From Microbacterium oleivorans NBRC 103075 (GTDB lineage: Bacteria; Actinomycetota; Actinomycetes; Actinomycetales; Microbacteriaceae), in contig NZ_BCRG01000007.1 in NCBI RefSeq assembly GCF_001552475.1, positions 62,001 to 126,000 on the forward strand: 64,000 nucleotides of DNA, read 5' to 3'. A program made the position numbers and the translations under genes. Shown in pieces: positions 8,745 to 18,582 of the stretch (the stretch's first letter is position 1; each line of letters opens with the position of its first letter). Below the pieces are notes generated by a model that saw nothing but the letters and a program-made list of their open reading frames with translations, had not been told where the DNA came from and made no database searches.

Positions 8745-10031
8745 TCATGCCGACGTGTCGTCGCCTCCGTCGCGGGCGGTGACGCGGACCTCGGCGATGC
8801 GTCGGCGGTCGAGCGCCGTGACCTCAATGGTCGCGCCGTCCACCTCGACGACGTCGCCGACGACGGCGAGGCGCCCGAGTCGCTCGGTGACGAAGCCGGC
8901 CACGGTGTCGGAGGCTCCGCGGGGGAGCGTGATCCCGGTCGCTTCGGCGAAGTCCTGCAGGTTGAGTCGACCCTCGATGATCTCCCGATCCGCGTCGGGC
9001 GCGGTGGCCGTGTCGTACTCGTCGAAGATCTCACCGACGACCTCTTCCACGAGGTCCTCGAGCGTCACGATGCCGTCCGTGCCGCCGTACTCGTCGACGA
9101 CGACCGCGATGTGATGGCCCTCGGCACGCATCTTCGTGAGGGTGGGAAGGACGCGAGCTGTCGACGGGAAGTAGGGGATCGAACGCACGATGCCCGAGAG
9201 GGGGGCATCCCGACCCTCGGCGACCGCCTCGAAGAGATCGCGCACGTGCACGAACCCGATGATGTCGTCGATCGACGTGTCCGCGACGGGATAGCGCGAG
9301 AACGGCAACTCCCGCACCTGTGCGACGGTGTCGCCGATCGTCGCCGTGTCATCGAGCGCAGTCACCTCGGGTCGAGGACGCATCACTTCGCTGAGCTGAC
9401 GACCGCGAAGAGACAGGACGTCCTCGAGGATGCGGCGCTCGTCTTCAGGGAGTCCCTCGTGGCTCGCGACGATATCGCGGACCTCTTCGTCGGTCATCTC
9501 CTCGCCGCTCTTGTGGGGGTCCCCGCCCAACAGGCGCACGAGAGCGTTGGTCGACACCGACAGCAGCCAGATGACGGGCCGCATGACCTTTGCGAAACCG
9601 TCCAGGACAGGCGCGACCGCGTACGCGAACTGTGCGTTTCGTTGAATCGCGAGTCGCTTCGGGACGAGCTCGCCGAGCACGAGCGACAGGTACGCGATCA
9701 CCAGCGTCAGGATGAGCGTCGCGAGCGTCAACGCCACCGCCGGATCGGCGCCCCACGACTCGAGGAGGGGCGCGACCGACGGGGCGATCGAGGTGGCGCC
9801 GTAGGCGGCGGACGCGAAGCCCGCCACCGTGACGCCGATCTGCACCGCGGAGAGAAAGGTGTTCGGGTTGCGGGCGAGGCCCGCCACCTTCACGCCTCTC
9901 TTGCCGCGTGCGGCGATCGCGTTGATCTGGCTCTCGCGGAGGGTCACGAGGGCCATTTCGGTCGCCGCGAAGACGCCGCCCACGAGGACGAACACGAACA
10001 CGAGAGCGATGTTCAGGACCAGGTCGGTCAC
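8745..10031 (-). CDS. CNNM/HlyC-CorC family membrane protein with CBS pair
   Basis: A 428-residue protein. Residues 1-200 form the CNNM (DUF21) membrane domain with GGVFAATEMALVTLRESQI and LVLGELVPKRLAIQ. Two CBS repeats follow (VMRPRPEVTALDDT; YPVADTSIDDIIGFVHVRDLF), then the CorC/HlyC domain (VVDEYGGTDGIVTLEDLVEEVVGEIFDEYD). Relatives transport or sense magnesium or other divalent ions; the hemolysin name is historical. It starts 62 bases downstream of terC on the same strand with GAGGTG before a GTG start, suggesting co-expression with the manganese-linked terC. Confidence 0.9.
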   Translation of the reverse strand: MTDLVLNIALVFVFVLVGGVFAATEMALVTLRESQINAIAARGKRGVKVAGLARNPNTFLSAVQIGVTVAGFASAAYGATSIAPSVAPLLESWGADPAVALTLATLILTLVIAYLSLVLGELVPKRLAIQRNAQFAYAVAPVLDGFAKVMRPVIWLLSVSTNALVRLLGGDPHKSGEEMTDEEVRDIVASHEGLPEDERRILEDVLSLRGRQLSEVMRPRPEVTALDDTATIGDTVAQVRELPFSRYPVADTSIDDIIGFVHVRDLFEAVAEGRDAPLSGIVRSIPYFPSTARVLPTLTKMRAEGHHIAVVVDEYGGTDGIVTLEDLVEEVVGEIFDEYDTATAPDADREIIEGRLNLQDFAEATGITLPRGASDTVAGFVTERLGRLAVVGDVVEVDGATIEVTALDRRRIAEVRVTARDGGDDTSA

Positions 10032-10093
10032 CGGATCACCTCGACTGCGGTGTCGTCAGTGGGCGGCGTCTGCGTATGGTGACAGTCCATCGG

Positions 10094-11173
10094 TCAGCTG
10101 CGGTCCGCGGACTGATCGTTCGGGGCGGCAGCCGTCGCGTCCGCAAGTTCTCGGGCGTCGTCCCGTCGTGTCTTCGCGAGGCTCGCGACCGTCGCGACGA
10201 CGATCGTGGCTGCGATGAACAGCAGCGAGAACCAGATGGGGATCTCCGGCGCCCACAGCATGGGCTCTCCACCGTTGATGAACGGCAGCTCGTTGACGTG
10301 CATCGCGTGCAGGACGAGCTTCACGCCGATGAAGGCGAGGATGACCGCCAGCCCCTGCGCCAGGTATACGAGACGCTCGAGGAGCCCCCCGATGAGGAAG
10401 TACAGCTGGCGAAGACCCATGAGCGCGAACGCGTTGGCCGTGAAGACGATGTACGCCTCGTTCGTCAGGCCGTAGATCGCGGGGATCGAGTCGACCGCGA
10501 AGATGAGGTCGACGAAGCCGATCGCGACGATGACGAGCAGCATCGGGGTGACGAAGCGCTTGCCGGCCTTCTTGACTGTGAGCTTGTCGCCGTTGTACTC
10601 GTCGCTGACGGGGAGGATGCGGCGGACGAACTGCATGAACTTGCCGTTGGCCGGGTCGGACTCGCCGTGCGTGAAGGCCTGGCGGTAGGCCAGGAACAGC
10701 AGGAGGGCGCCGAACACGTAGAAGATCCAGGAGAAGTTCTCGATCAGGGCGGCGCCGACGGCGATGAACGCCCCGCGCATGATCAGGGCGATGACGATGC
10801 CGATCATCAGCACCTTCTGCTGATAGATCTTCGGAACGGCGAACCCGGTCATGACGATGAGGAACACGAACAGGTTGTCGATCGAGAGGGCTTTCTCCGT
10901 GAGGTATCCGGCGAAGTACTCGCCCGAGAAGACCCAGCCCCAGCCGGGGATCAGACCGATCGCGACACCGAACAGCAGCGCGAGCCCGATGTAGAAGGCC
11001 GACCAGCGAGCGGATTCGCCGATCGACGGCTCGTGCGGCTTCCGCACGTGCGCGAAGAATTCATAGACGAAGAAGGCGATCGTGACAGCGATCGTGATGC
11101 CCCAGACAAGCGGGGTGATTTCCACAGGAGTCTCCTCAATGGCGTGAACGAATGACGCCAGAGTCTTCTCCAT
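10094..11173 (-). CDS. TerC-family integral membrane protein (probable Mn2+ exporter)
   Basis: A 359-residue membrane protein with about nine helices and the two TerC acidic motifs: EKALSIDNLFVFLIVM in the first half and FVDLIFAVDSIPAIYGLT in the second. Bacterial TerC proteins (Alx/MeeF type) export manganese and are often under yybP-ykoY riboswitch control, and such an element appears in this leader. A tail of about 35 charged residues ends the protein. It is upstream of a CNNM/CorC gene on the same strand. Confidence 0.9.
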   Translation of the reverse strand: MEKTLASFVHAIEETPVEITPLVWGITIAVTIAFFVYEFFAHVRKPHEPSIGESARWSAFYIGLALLFGVAIGLIPGWGWVFSGEYFAGYLTEKALSIDNLFVFLIVMTGFAVPKIYQQKVLMIGIVIALIMRGAFIAVGAALIENFSWIFYVFGALLLFLAYRQAFTHGESDPANGKFMQFVRRILPVSDEYNGDKLTVKKAGKRFVTPMLLVIVAIGFVDLIFAVDSIPAIYGLTNEAYIVFTANAFALMGLRQLYFLIGGLLERLVYLAQGLAVILAFIGVKLVLHAMHVNELPFINGGEPMLWAPEIPIWFSLLFIAATIVVATVASLAKTRRDDARELADATAAAPNDQSADRS

Positions 11174-11184
11174 CTCGATTCCTC

Positions 11185-11262
11185 GAGACCGGTGATCCGG
11201 GATGCGCCTTCACATCCGTAATGACGAACCAGCCGTAGCGGAGTACTCCCCCTGGGGATTAC
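11185..11262 (-). ncRNA. Probable yybP-ykoY (manganese) riboswitch in the terC leader
   Basis: Read on the minus strand, the terC leader contains GGGGGAGTA (about 11253-11245) and, further on, CGTCAT-ACG, then a GATG...CATC stem followed directly by CCGG. This order (GGGGAGUA; CGUCA-NN-CG; stem; CCGG) matches what I recall of the conserved core of the yybP-ykoY element. A TAAAAT -10 box lies just upstream (about 11272-11267), so the RNA would start at the motif. The pairing with TerC supports the call. A covariance-model search was not possible. Confidence 0.68.
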
Positions 11263-11320
11263 TGATTTTACGGGATGCCGGAACCGAAAACTGACAATTG
11301 CCCTGGCGCGGTGTCGCGTG

Positions 11321-12223
11321 CTACCTACGGACGGGCTCTTTGATGTCGTCGCTCGCGTAGGGCGCCGGGGCCGGGGCGTGCGCGTAGGGGATGAACCAGC
11401 TCGCGAAGTCCAGAGGAGGGGTCGCGGCTGCGGCATCCCTCTTGGTCGTGGCGTCCTGGTCGGCGAACAGCGATTCGACGTCGAGGTCCTGGAACAGCAC
11501 GGTGTCGAGGTGGCCGCGCCAGCCCTCGGGGAGCTCGCCGCTGAGCCGCTCGGCGCTCCGCTCGGCTTCGTCCAGCACGAGCTTCAGCGCGAGCTCGTGG
11601 GCGACGGTCGGCGGGTACACGGGGGAGGCGCTCAGCCGTGAGGTGACCTCGATCGTCGCGGCGAGGAACTTCTGCGCGAACGCCCGGTCGTAGTTCGTCG
11701 CGTACTGCGGCGGCAGCTGCGAGATCACATGGGTCTCGCGCCAGGCGGAACGATCCTCCGGGGCATCCGTCAGCTGACGGACGTCGTCGAACAGGCAGTC
11801 CACCACCATGACCGACGCGTTCCAGACGAGGCCCTTGATCACCGTGCGTTGACGCAGCTCCGATGCCAGCGCGCCACCGCTCGACCCGTCGAAGAGTTCG
11901 TCCAGCGCCCAGTCGATGCCGGCGAGCCGGGCTCCGGCCCGCGCGACGCGGGCCGTGTCGGAGGACCCGTCGGGAATGCTCCCGGACGTGCCTTCCCACT
12001 CGGAGTCCACGATCGAGGTGCTGGTGGATTCGATCTCGACGAGCCCCTCACTGCCGGGAGCGACCGAGACGCGGATGAGTGAGAGGAGGGCATCCTCAGC
12101 GGTCAGCGACGAGGCGGACATCCGAGACGCGTCGTCGGTCCCGGACAGCAGCTCGTCGGGGTTCGCGCAGACGAGATCGAGATCGATGCGCACCGCAGCG
12201 CGGTAGCGAGGATCGGAGGCCAT
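11321..12223 (-). CDS. Conserved-type hypothetical protein, 300 residues
   Basis: I do not recognise this protein. It starts MASDPRYRAAVRIDLDLVC, has no signal peptide or membrane helix, is acidic, and contains a long helical-looking middle (TVIKGLVWNASVMVVDCLFDDVRQL, then RAFAQKFLAATIEVTSRL and VAHELALKLVLDEAERSAERL). The C-terminus is rich in Ala and Pro. Codon use matches the neighbours, so it is probably a native gene. The ATG lies six bases after TACGAT, the leaderless layout, which supports this start. It follows the peptidase gene by about 40 bases. Confidence 0.75.
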   Translation of the reverse strand: MASDPRYRAAVRIDLDLVCANPDELLSGTDDASRMSASSLTAEDALLSLIRVSVAPGSEGLVEIESTSTSIVDSEWEGTSGSIPDGSSDTARVARAGARLAGIDWALDELFDGSSGGALASELRQRTVIKGLVWNASVMVVDCLFDDVRQLTDAPEDRSAWRETHVISQLPPQYATNYDRAFAQKFLAATIEVTSRLSASPVYPPTVAHELALKLVLDEAERSAERLSGELPEGWRGHLDTVLFQDLDVESLFADQDATTKRDAAAATPPLDFASWFIPYAHAPAPAPYASDDIKEPVRR

Positions 12224-12262
12224 GGCGGCATCGTACCCAGCGGGCGACCGGAACGACGACCT

Positions 12263-14377
12263 TCAGCTCTCCTCGGCGAGCCCCAGCACGTCCAGGAGCC
12301 AGGCGAGCTCGAACGCCCGCTCGCGCCATGAGTTGTAGCGCCCGCTGACGCCGCCGTGTCCGGCGACCATCTCGCACTTCAACAGTGCGTCGGCTCCGAC
12401 CTCCCGCAGGCGCGCAACCCACTTCGCCGGTTCGACGTAGAGGACACGCGTGTCGTTGAGGGAGGTGACGGCGAGGACGCGGGGGTAGCGCACTCCGTCC
12501 TGCACGTTCTCGTACGGCGTGTACGACTTCATGTAGGCGTAGACGTCGGCGTTGTGCAGCGGGTCACCCCACTCGTCCCACTCGATGACGGTCAGAGGAA
12601 GGGACGGGTCGAGGATCGTCGTCAGCGCGTCGACGAACGGCACTCCGGCCAGGACCCCGGCGAACAGGTCCGGGGCGAGGTTCGCGACGGCGCCCATGAG
12701 CAGCCCGCCCGCCGAGCCGCCCTCGGCGACGAGTCGGTCGGGGGACGTGACCCCTTCTGCGACGAGATGGCGTCCGACCGCGACGAAGTCGGTGAACGTG
12801 TTGCGCTTGTGGAGGAGCTTTCCCTCCTCGTACCACTGGCGTCCCATCTCGCCGCCGCCTCGGACGTGGGCGATGGCGAAGATAACGCCGCGGTCGAGCA
12901 TCGACAGGCGCGCGACCGAGAAGCCGGGCTCGATGGAGTGCTCATAGGAGCCGTACCCGTAGAGGTGCAGAGCTCGCGGGGCGGTACCGGGCTCGCCGAA
13001 CGACCGCTTCCAGACGAGGGACACCGGGATCCGGGTGCCGTCCTCGGCTGTCGCCCACACGCGCTCCTGGCCGTAGTCCGCAGGGTCGTAGCCGCCGAGG
13101 ACGGGCTGGCTCTTGCGGAGGAGGAGGTCACCGCTCGCGACGTCGTAGTCGAACACCGTGCCGGGCGTCACGAACGAGGCGTAGCCGAGGCGGATGACCG
13201 GCGGAGCCCACTCCGACGACCCGCTCGCGCCGACGGCATACAGCGGCTCGTCGAAGCCGATCTCCTTCACGTCGTCGGTCGCGTAGTCCAAGATGCCGAC
13301 TCGGGCGAGTCCTTCGCGGCGGTACTCCACGACGGCCCAGTCGCGGTACGCGGAGGCGTCCAGCAGGCGCCGGCCGGGAAGGTGGGGAAGGACGACGTGG
13401 CGTTCCCCCGCTGGGTCGGATGCCGCTACCCGCACGAGCTCGAAGTCCAGGGCACCGTCGTTGTGGAGGATATAGAGGACGTCCTCGCCGTCGATGATCG
13501 CGTGAGTGAGGGAGTACTCGACACCCTCGCGACGCGGCCACACGGAGCGGGGCTCCGCGGTGAGGTCGTCGGCGGGGACGAGGAACTCCTCCGACGTGAT
13601 CGACGACCCGACGCCGATCACGAGGTAGCGGTCGCTGCGGGTGAAGCCTGCCCCCACCCAGTAGCGCTCGTCGGGCTCGGTGAAGATGACGCGGTCAGAT
13701 GCCGCATCCGTCCCCACCTCGTGCAGCCAGACGGTGTCGGGACGCCAGGCGTCGTCGACGGTCGTGTAGATCACGTGCCGACCGTCGGGGGAGAACACCG
13801 CACCCGACGAGGTGTTCTCGACGACGTCGGGGAGGTCCTTCCCGGTGACGAGGTCCCGGATGCGGAGGGTGTACCGCTCGTCGCCCGCCACGTCGGTGCC
13901 GTAAAGGAGACGGGTGCCGTCGGTCGACACATCGAGGCTGCCGAGCGAGAAGAAGTCGTGACCGTCGGCCTCGACATTGCCGTCCAGGAGCACCTCCTCG
14001 CCGGGCACATCGGTGTCAGGAGACAGGACCGGCGGCGTCCAGTCGTCGACATCGGCGATGGGGGCGCGGCAGTTGATGCCGTACTGCTTCCCCTCGACGG
14101 TGCGTCCGTAGTACCACCAGTCACCGCGGCGCGAAGGCACCGACAAGTCCGTCTCGAGCGTGCGCCCCTTGATCTCGTCAAAGATGCGCCCTCGGAGCGA
14201 GTCGAGGTGATCGGTGCGCTGATCCGTGTAGGCGTTCTCTGCCTCGAGGTGGCCGATGACGGCCTCATCCTCCTTCGCGCGCAGCCATTCGTAGGGATCT
14301 GAGACGGCGTCGCCGTGGTGGGTCCGGGTGAAGGGGCGGCGGTCGGCGACGGGCGGTGTCACGGCTTCGGAAGTCAC
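12263..14377 (-). CDS. ptrB: S9A prolyl oligopeptidase family peptidase (protease II/oligopeptidase B)
   Basis: A 704-residue cytoplasmic serine peptidase. Residues 1-400 are the beta-propeller (FTRTHHGDAVSDPYEWLR at the start is typical). The alpha/beta-hydrolase domain carries the nucleophile in AEGGSAGGLLMGAVANL, the Asp in SLNDTRVLYVEPAKW and the His in MVAGHGGVSGRYNSW. The family cleaves short peptides after basic residues (protease II) or proline; the similarity is closest to protease II. The GTG start lies six bases after TAGCGT, the leaderless layout. Confidence 0.92.
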   Translation of the reverse strand: MTSEAVTPPVADRRPFTRTHHGDAVSDPYEWLRAKEDEAVIGHLEAENAYTDQRTDHLDSLRGRIFDEIKGRTLETDLSVPSRRGDWWYYGRTVEGKQYGINCRAPIADVDDWTPPVLSPDTDVPGEEVLLDGNVEADGHDFFSLGSLDVSTDGTRLLYGTDVAGDERYTLRIRDLVTGKDLPDVVENTSSGAVFSPDGRHVIYTTVDDAWRPDTVWLHEVGTDAASDRVIFTEPDERYWVGAGFTRSDRYLVIGVGSSITSEEFLVPADDLTAEPRSVWPRREGVEYSLTHAIIDGEDVLYILHNDGALDFELVRVAASDPAGERHVVLPHLPGRRLLDASAYRDWAVVEYRREGLARVGILDYATDDVKEIGFDEPLYAVGASGSSEWAPPVIRLGYASFVTPGTVFDYDVASGDLLLRKSQPVLGGYDPADYGQERVWATAEDGTRIPVSLVWKRSFGEPGTAPRALHLYGYGSYEHSIEPGFSVARLSMLDRGVIFAIAHVRGGGEMGRQWYEEGKLLHKRNTFTDFVAVGRHLVAEGVTSPDRLVAEGGSAGGLLMGAVANLAPDLFAGVLAGVPFVDALTTILDPSLPLTVIEWDEWGDPLHNADVYAYMKSYTPYENVQDGVRYPRVLAVTSLNDTRVLYVEPAKWVARLREVGADALLKCEMVAGHGGVSGRYNSWRERAFELAWLLDVLGLAEES

Positions 14378-14547
14378 CCGACCACGCTAACGGACCCCCG
14401 CGGGCGCGCGCGGGTTATGCCATGGAGCAACGTGTGCGAGGATTTTCCAGGCCCGACTGAACAGCTGTTGACGTCTGGGTGAACTTTTCGTTCGCAACGC
14501 CGATCGCCGCGGCACCCGTTCCCCCGATTCCCGACGGAAAGCGAACT

Positions 14548-15798
14548 GTGGAGACCGCAGCATTCATCGTCGTCCTGGTCATCGCCCTGGCACTGTTCTT
14601 CGACTTCACCAACGGGTTCCACGACACCGCTAACGCGATGGCTACGCCCATCGCGACGGGTGCTCTCAAGCCCAAGGTCGCCGTCCTGCTGGCGGCTTCC
14701 CTCAACCTCGTCGGCGCGTTCCTGTCCACCGAGGTCGCCAAGACGATCTCGGGGGGCATGATCCGGGAGGATCAGCTCTCCGCCTCGATCTTCCCGGCGA
14801 TCATCTTCGCGGGACTCATCGGCGCGATCACCTGGAACATGCTCACGTGGCTCCTGGGGCTGCCATCGAGCTCCTCGCACGCCCTGTTCGGCGGACTGAT
14901 CGGTGCCACCATCGTCGGCGCCTCCATCAGCGCCATCGACACGGGCGTCGTGCTCTCCAAGGTGGTCCTGCCCGCACTCATCGCGCCGCTGACGGCCGGC
15001 GTCATCGCGTTCGTCGCGACGAAGATCGCCTACGTGGTCACCCGCCGCTACGACAACAAGCCGGACGGCCGGGACGGCTTCCGCTGGGGACAGATCTTCA
15101 CGTCGTCCCTGGTTGCGCTCGCGCACGGTACGAACGACGCCCAGAAGACGATGGGTGTCATCACCCTCGCCCTCATCACGGTCGGCTGGCAGAGCCAGTC
15201 CGACCCCCAGCTCTGGGTCATCTTCGCGTGTGCGATCACGATCGCCCTCGGCACCTACATGGGCGGGTGGCGAATCATCCGCACGCTCGGCAAGGGCCTC
15301 ACCGACGTCAAGCCCGCGCAGGGCTTCTCGGCGGAGGCATCCACCGCCTCGACGATCCTCGCCTCGAGCGCCCTCGGCTTCGCGCTGTCGACGACCCAGG
15401 TCGCGTCCGGCTCGGTCATCGGCTCCGGCCTCGGACGCCGCGGGGCGACGGTCCGCTGGGGCACCGTCGGTCGCATCACGATCGGCTGGGTGCTGACCCT
15501 TCCCGCTGCCGGCATCGTCGGAGCACTCGCCGCCTTCCTCATCGTCGGGTTCGAGAACCTCTTCGGCCAGGGCGTCGGTGAGCTCATCGGCGTCATCATC
15601 GGTGCCGTCATCGCGGTCGCGATCGTCCTCGCGATCTTCTTGCGGTCGCGTCGCAACGAGGTGAACGCGGCGAACGCGATGAGCGAGGTCGCCGACTCCG
15701 GCGCCGCCGTGGACCTCACCGAGGAGCCGCCGCCCACCCGCCGCCAGCAGCGCGTGGCGCAGGCTGCGGCCGAGTCCGACGAGGAGGCCGCACGATGA
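14548..15798 (+). CDS. pit: PiT-family inorganic phosphate transporter
   Basis: A membrane carrier of about 416 residues that couples phosphate (or metal-phosphate) uptake to H+. The signature FDFTNGFHDTANAMATPIATGAL is near the N-terminus and its repeat SLVALAHGTNDAQKTMGVITLAL is in the second half; about ten hydrophobic helices are visible. I prefer the GTG at 14548, because GGAAAG precedes it and the first helix then starts at once as in homologues; a GTG at 14479 in the same frame would add 23 residues. The stop overlaps the next gene by four bases. Confidence 0.9.
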   Translation: METAAFIVVLVIALALFFDFTNGFHDTANAMATPIATGALKPKVAVLLAASLNLVGAFLSTEVAKTISGGMIREDQLSASIFPAIIFAGLIGAITWNMLTWLLGLPSSSSHALFGGLIGATIVGASISAIDTGVVLSKVVLPALIAPLTAGVIAFVATKIAYVVTRRYDNKPDGRDGFRWGQIFTSSLVALAHGTNDAQKTMGVITLALITVGWQSQSDPQLWVIFACAITIALGTYMGGWRIIRTLGKGLTDVKPAQGFSAEASTASTILASSALGFALSTTQVASGSVIGSGLGRRGATVRWGTVGRITIGWVLTLPAAGIVGALAAFLIVGFENLFGQGVGELIGVIIGAVIAVAIVLAIFLRSRRNEVNAANAMSEVADSGAAVDLTEEPPPTRRQQRVAQAAAESDEEAAR

Positions 15799-16130
15799 CC
15801 GTCGGTATCGATTGGTTCGCTTTCGTCCAGGTCTTCATCGCTGCGATCCTCGCGGCGTCGACCGTCGTGACCTTCTACGCGATCGGTCTTCGTCTCCTGG
15901 TCCGCGCCGGCCGCGTGCCGGTCGTCGTCCCCGCGACCTTCACCGACGCGCTGACCGTCATGACGGCGAAAGAGCAGAAGCGTGCGGCGAAGGCAGCGAA
16001 GAAGGCGGCGAGGAAGAACCCGCTGAGCGCGGCGCAGAAGCGGGTCGCCCTCGTCGGCGCCTACTGCTCGTTCGTCGTCTGCGGGCTCGTCGTCCTGGGC
16101 GGCCTCCTGCTCATCCTCTTCAACCACTGA
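15795..16130 (+). CDS. Small two-helix membrane protein downstream of pit
   Basis: A 111-residue protein with an N-terminal hydrophobic helix (FVQVFIAAILAASTVVTFYAIGL), a highly basic Lys/Ala-rich middle (KEQKRAAKAAKKAARKNP) and a second helix near the C-terminus (VGAYCSFVVCGLVVLGGLLLILF). The ATG overlaps the pit stop codon (ATGA), so the two are translationally coupled and it probably works with the transporter. No known domain was recognised. Confidence 0.8.
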   Translation: MTVGIDWFAFVQVFIAAILAASTVVTFYAIGLRLLVRAGRVPVVVPATFTDALTVMTAKEQKRAAKAAKKAARKNPLSAAQKRVALVGAYCSFVVCGLVVLGGLLLILFNH

Positions 16131-16188
16131 GCGCAGGCTCTTCAGCCATTGAGCGCAGGGCGTCTGCCGCGGTCAATAGGCTGACGGC

Positions 16189-17091
16189 ATGCAGTCCGTC
16201 TCCTTCGGCCGGCACGCGCCCGCCCTCCGCACGATCGTCCACCTGAGCGACACCCATCTGCTCGCGGGCGACCGTCGGCTCGGCGGCGCGTACGACTCGA
16301 CCGGGGGAGCGATCGCCGCGCTCGCCGCCGTGGAGCGCACCGGCATCCGTCCTGATGCGATCGTCGTCACGGGAGACCTGACGGATCTCGGGGAGCCCGA
16401 GGCGTACCAACGGCTGCGGGAGATCGCCGAACCGGTGGCCGACCGCCTGGGTGCGCCTCTCATCTGGGTCGCGGGCAACCACGACGAGCGTCCCGCGATG
16501 CGCGAGGGGCTGTTCGATGAGCCCGGGTCGCTCGCCCCTCTCACGTCCGTGCACGACCTCGACGGACTCCGCGTCGTCGTCCTCGATTCGACCGTGCCGG
16601 GGTGGCACCACGGCGATATCGACGCGGCGCAGCGGGAGTGGCTGCGGCAGGTGCTCGCGCAGCCCGCCCCGCTCGGCACGATCGTCGCGCTTCACCACCC
16701 GCCGCTGCCCAGCCACATCCCGTTCTTCGACATCCTCGAACTCCGCGACCAGGACGCCCTGGCGGAGGTCCTCGCGGGGAGCGACGTGCGCGGCATCCTC
16801 GCGGGTCATCTGCACTACTCCACGAGCGGAACCTTCGCGGGTATCCCGGTGAGCGTGGCCTCGGCCACCTGTTACACGATGAACCTGCAGCGGCCCCCGA
16901 CCGAGGTGAACGGGATGGATGCCGGCCAGTCCTTCCACCTCGTCCACGTCTACGACGACACGATCACCCACACTGTCGTCCCGGTGGTCGAGGCCCCGAC
17001 GGGTGACTACTTCTCCGCTGAGTGGGTCGAGCGGATGTCACGACTCAGCCCGCACGAGCGCCTCGAGGCGTTCTCCCGCAAGCCTGACTGA
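16189..17091 (+). CDS. Metallophosphoesterase, CpdA-like (3',5'-cAMP phosphodiesterase family)
   Basis: A 300-residue cytoplasmic calcineurin-like phosphoesterase. All metal-binding blocks are present in order: HLSDTHLLAGD, VVTGDLTDLGEP, WVAGNHDER, VALHHPPLPSH and LAGHLHYSTSG. This spacing is that of class III cyclic-nucleotide phosphodiesterases (CpdA/Rv0805 group), although substrate specificity in this family is broad. The ATG lies six bases after TAGGCT (16177-16182), the leaderless layout. Confidence 0.88.
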   Translation: MQSVSFGRHAPALRTIVHLSDTHLLAGDRRLGGAYDSTGGAIAALAAVERTGIRPDAIVVTGDLTDLGEPEAYQRLREIAEPVADRLGAPLIWVAGNHDERPAMREGLFDEPGSLAPLTSVHDLDGLRVVVLDSTVPGWHHGDIDAAQREWLRQVLAQPAPLGTIVALHHPPLPSHIPFFDILELRDQDALAEVLAGSDVRGILAGHLHYSTSGTFAGIPVSVASATCYTMNLQRPPTEVNGMDAGQSFHLVHVYDDTITHTVVPVVEAPTGDYFSAEWVERMSRLSPHERLEAFSRKPD

Positions 17092-17112
17092 GAGCTGCGT
17101 GACAGGGAACGC

Positions 17113-17143
17113 TTGACTTAGAGCGCGCTCGAAGTTCTACCGT
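17113..17143 (+). promoter_or_regulatory. MerR-type operator-promoter of the MerR/aldo-keto reductase operon
   Basis: TTGACT (-35, 17113-17118) and TACCGT (-10, 17138-17143) are separated by 19 bp, the long spacing that MerR-family activators require. A 20-bp near-perfect palindrome, ACTTaGAGCG/CGCTCgAAGT (17116-17135, one mismatched pair), lies between and over the -35. The regulator's ATG is six bases after the -10, so the transcript is probably leaderless and autoregulated. Confidence 0.8.
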
Positions 17144-17149
17144 GAAGGC

Positions 17150-17535
17150 ATGTCCCTTCTCTCCCACTCCGAGGGTGCGTCCATCGCCGAGGCAGCGGAC
17201 GCCACCGGTGTCAGCGCGCACACGCTGCGCTACTACGAGCGCGCGGGCCTGATGCTGCACCCCGTCGACCGGGCTTCCTCGTCCCACCGGCGCTACTCCG
17301 ACGCAGACCTCGCCTGGATCCGCTTCCTGGCACGCCTGCGCTGGACGGGGATGCCGATCGCCACCATGCGTCGTTACACCGAGCTCGTGCGCGAGGGAGA
17401 CACGACGATCGCTGAGCGACGTCGGCTGCTCGTCGAGCACCGCGAGGTCGTCCGCCACGAACTCGACGAGGTCACTGTCAGCCTCGCCGCCATCGATCAC
17501 AAGATCGACATCTACGACAAGGAGATCAGCCCATC

Positions 17536-17539
<4 letters not shown>
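17150..17539 (+). CDS. MerR-family transcriptional regulator
   Basis: A 129-residue regulator. The N-terminal winged helix (SIAEAADATGVSAHTLRYYERAGLM) is followed by the second MerR helix pair (SSHRRYSDADLAWIRFLARLRWTGMPIATMRRY) and a dimerising coiled coil ending IDHKIDIYDKEIS. No cysteine pair for metal or redox sensing is seen, so the inducer is probably an organic compound. The stop overlaps the aldo/keto reductase start (ATGA), and the operator upstream matches a MerR-type site, so it most likely controls itself and the reductase. Confidence 0.92.
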
Positions 17540-18516
<977 letters not shown>

Positions 18517-18517
18517 G

Positions 18518-18565
18518 GTCGGGGGGTGCGGGGATAGGCTCGAACCATCCCCGCACCCCCGTGAC
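18518..18565 (+). terminator. Terminator between the aldo/keto reductase and aspA
   Basis: GGGGGTGCGGGGAT (18522-18535) pairs perfectly with ATCCCCGCACCCCC (18547-18560) around an 11-base loop, with an outer GTC/GAC extension. It starts two bases after the reductase stop codon. TAGGCT in the loop side (18535-18540) could also act as a -10 box for aspA. Confidence 0.7.
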
Positions 18566-18582
18566 CCATGAGGACACCACAC

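Noticed and set aside
14479..14547. Longer start for the phosphate transporter at GTG 14479
   Set aside because: No ribosome-binding site or -10 at the fixed leaderless spacing, and homologues begin near the first helix; it is kept only as an alternative.
16129..16160. Short direct repeat GAGCGCAGG at 16129 and 16150
   Set aside because: Two nearby copies of a 9-mer in GC-rich DNA with no further copies; likely chance.
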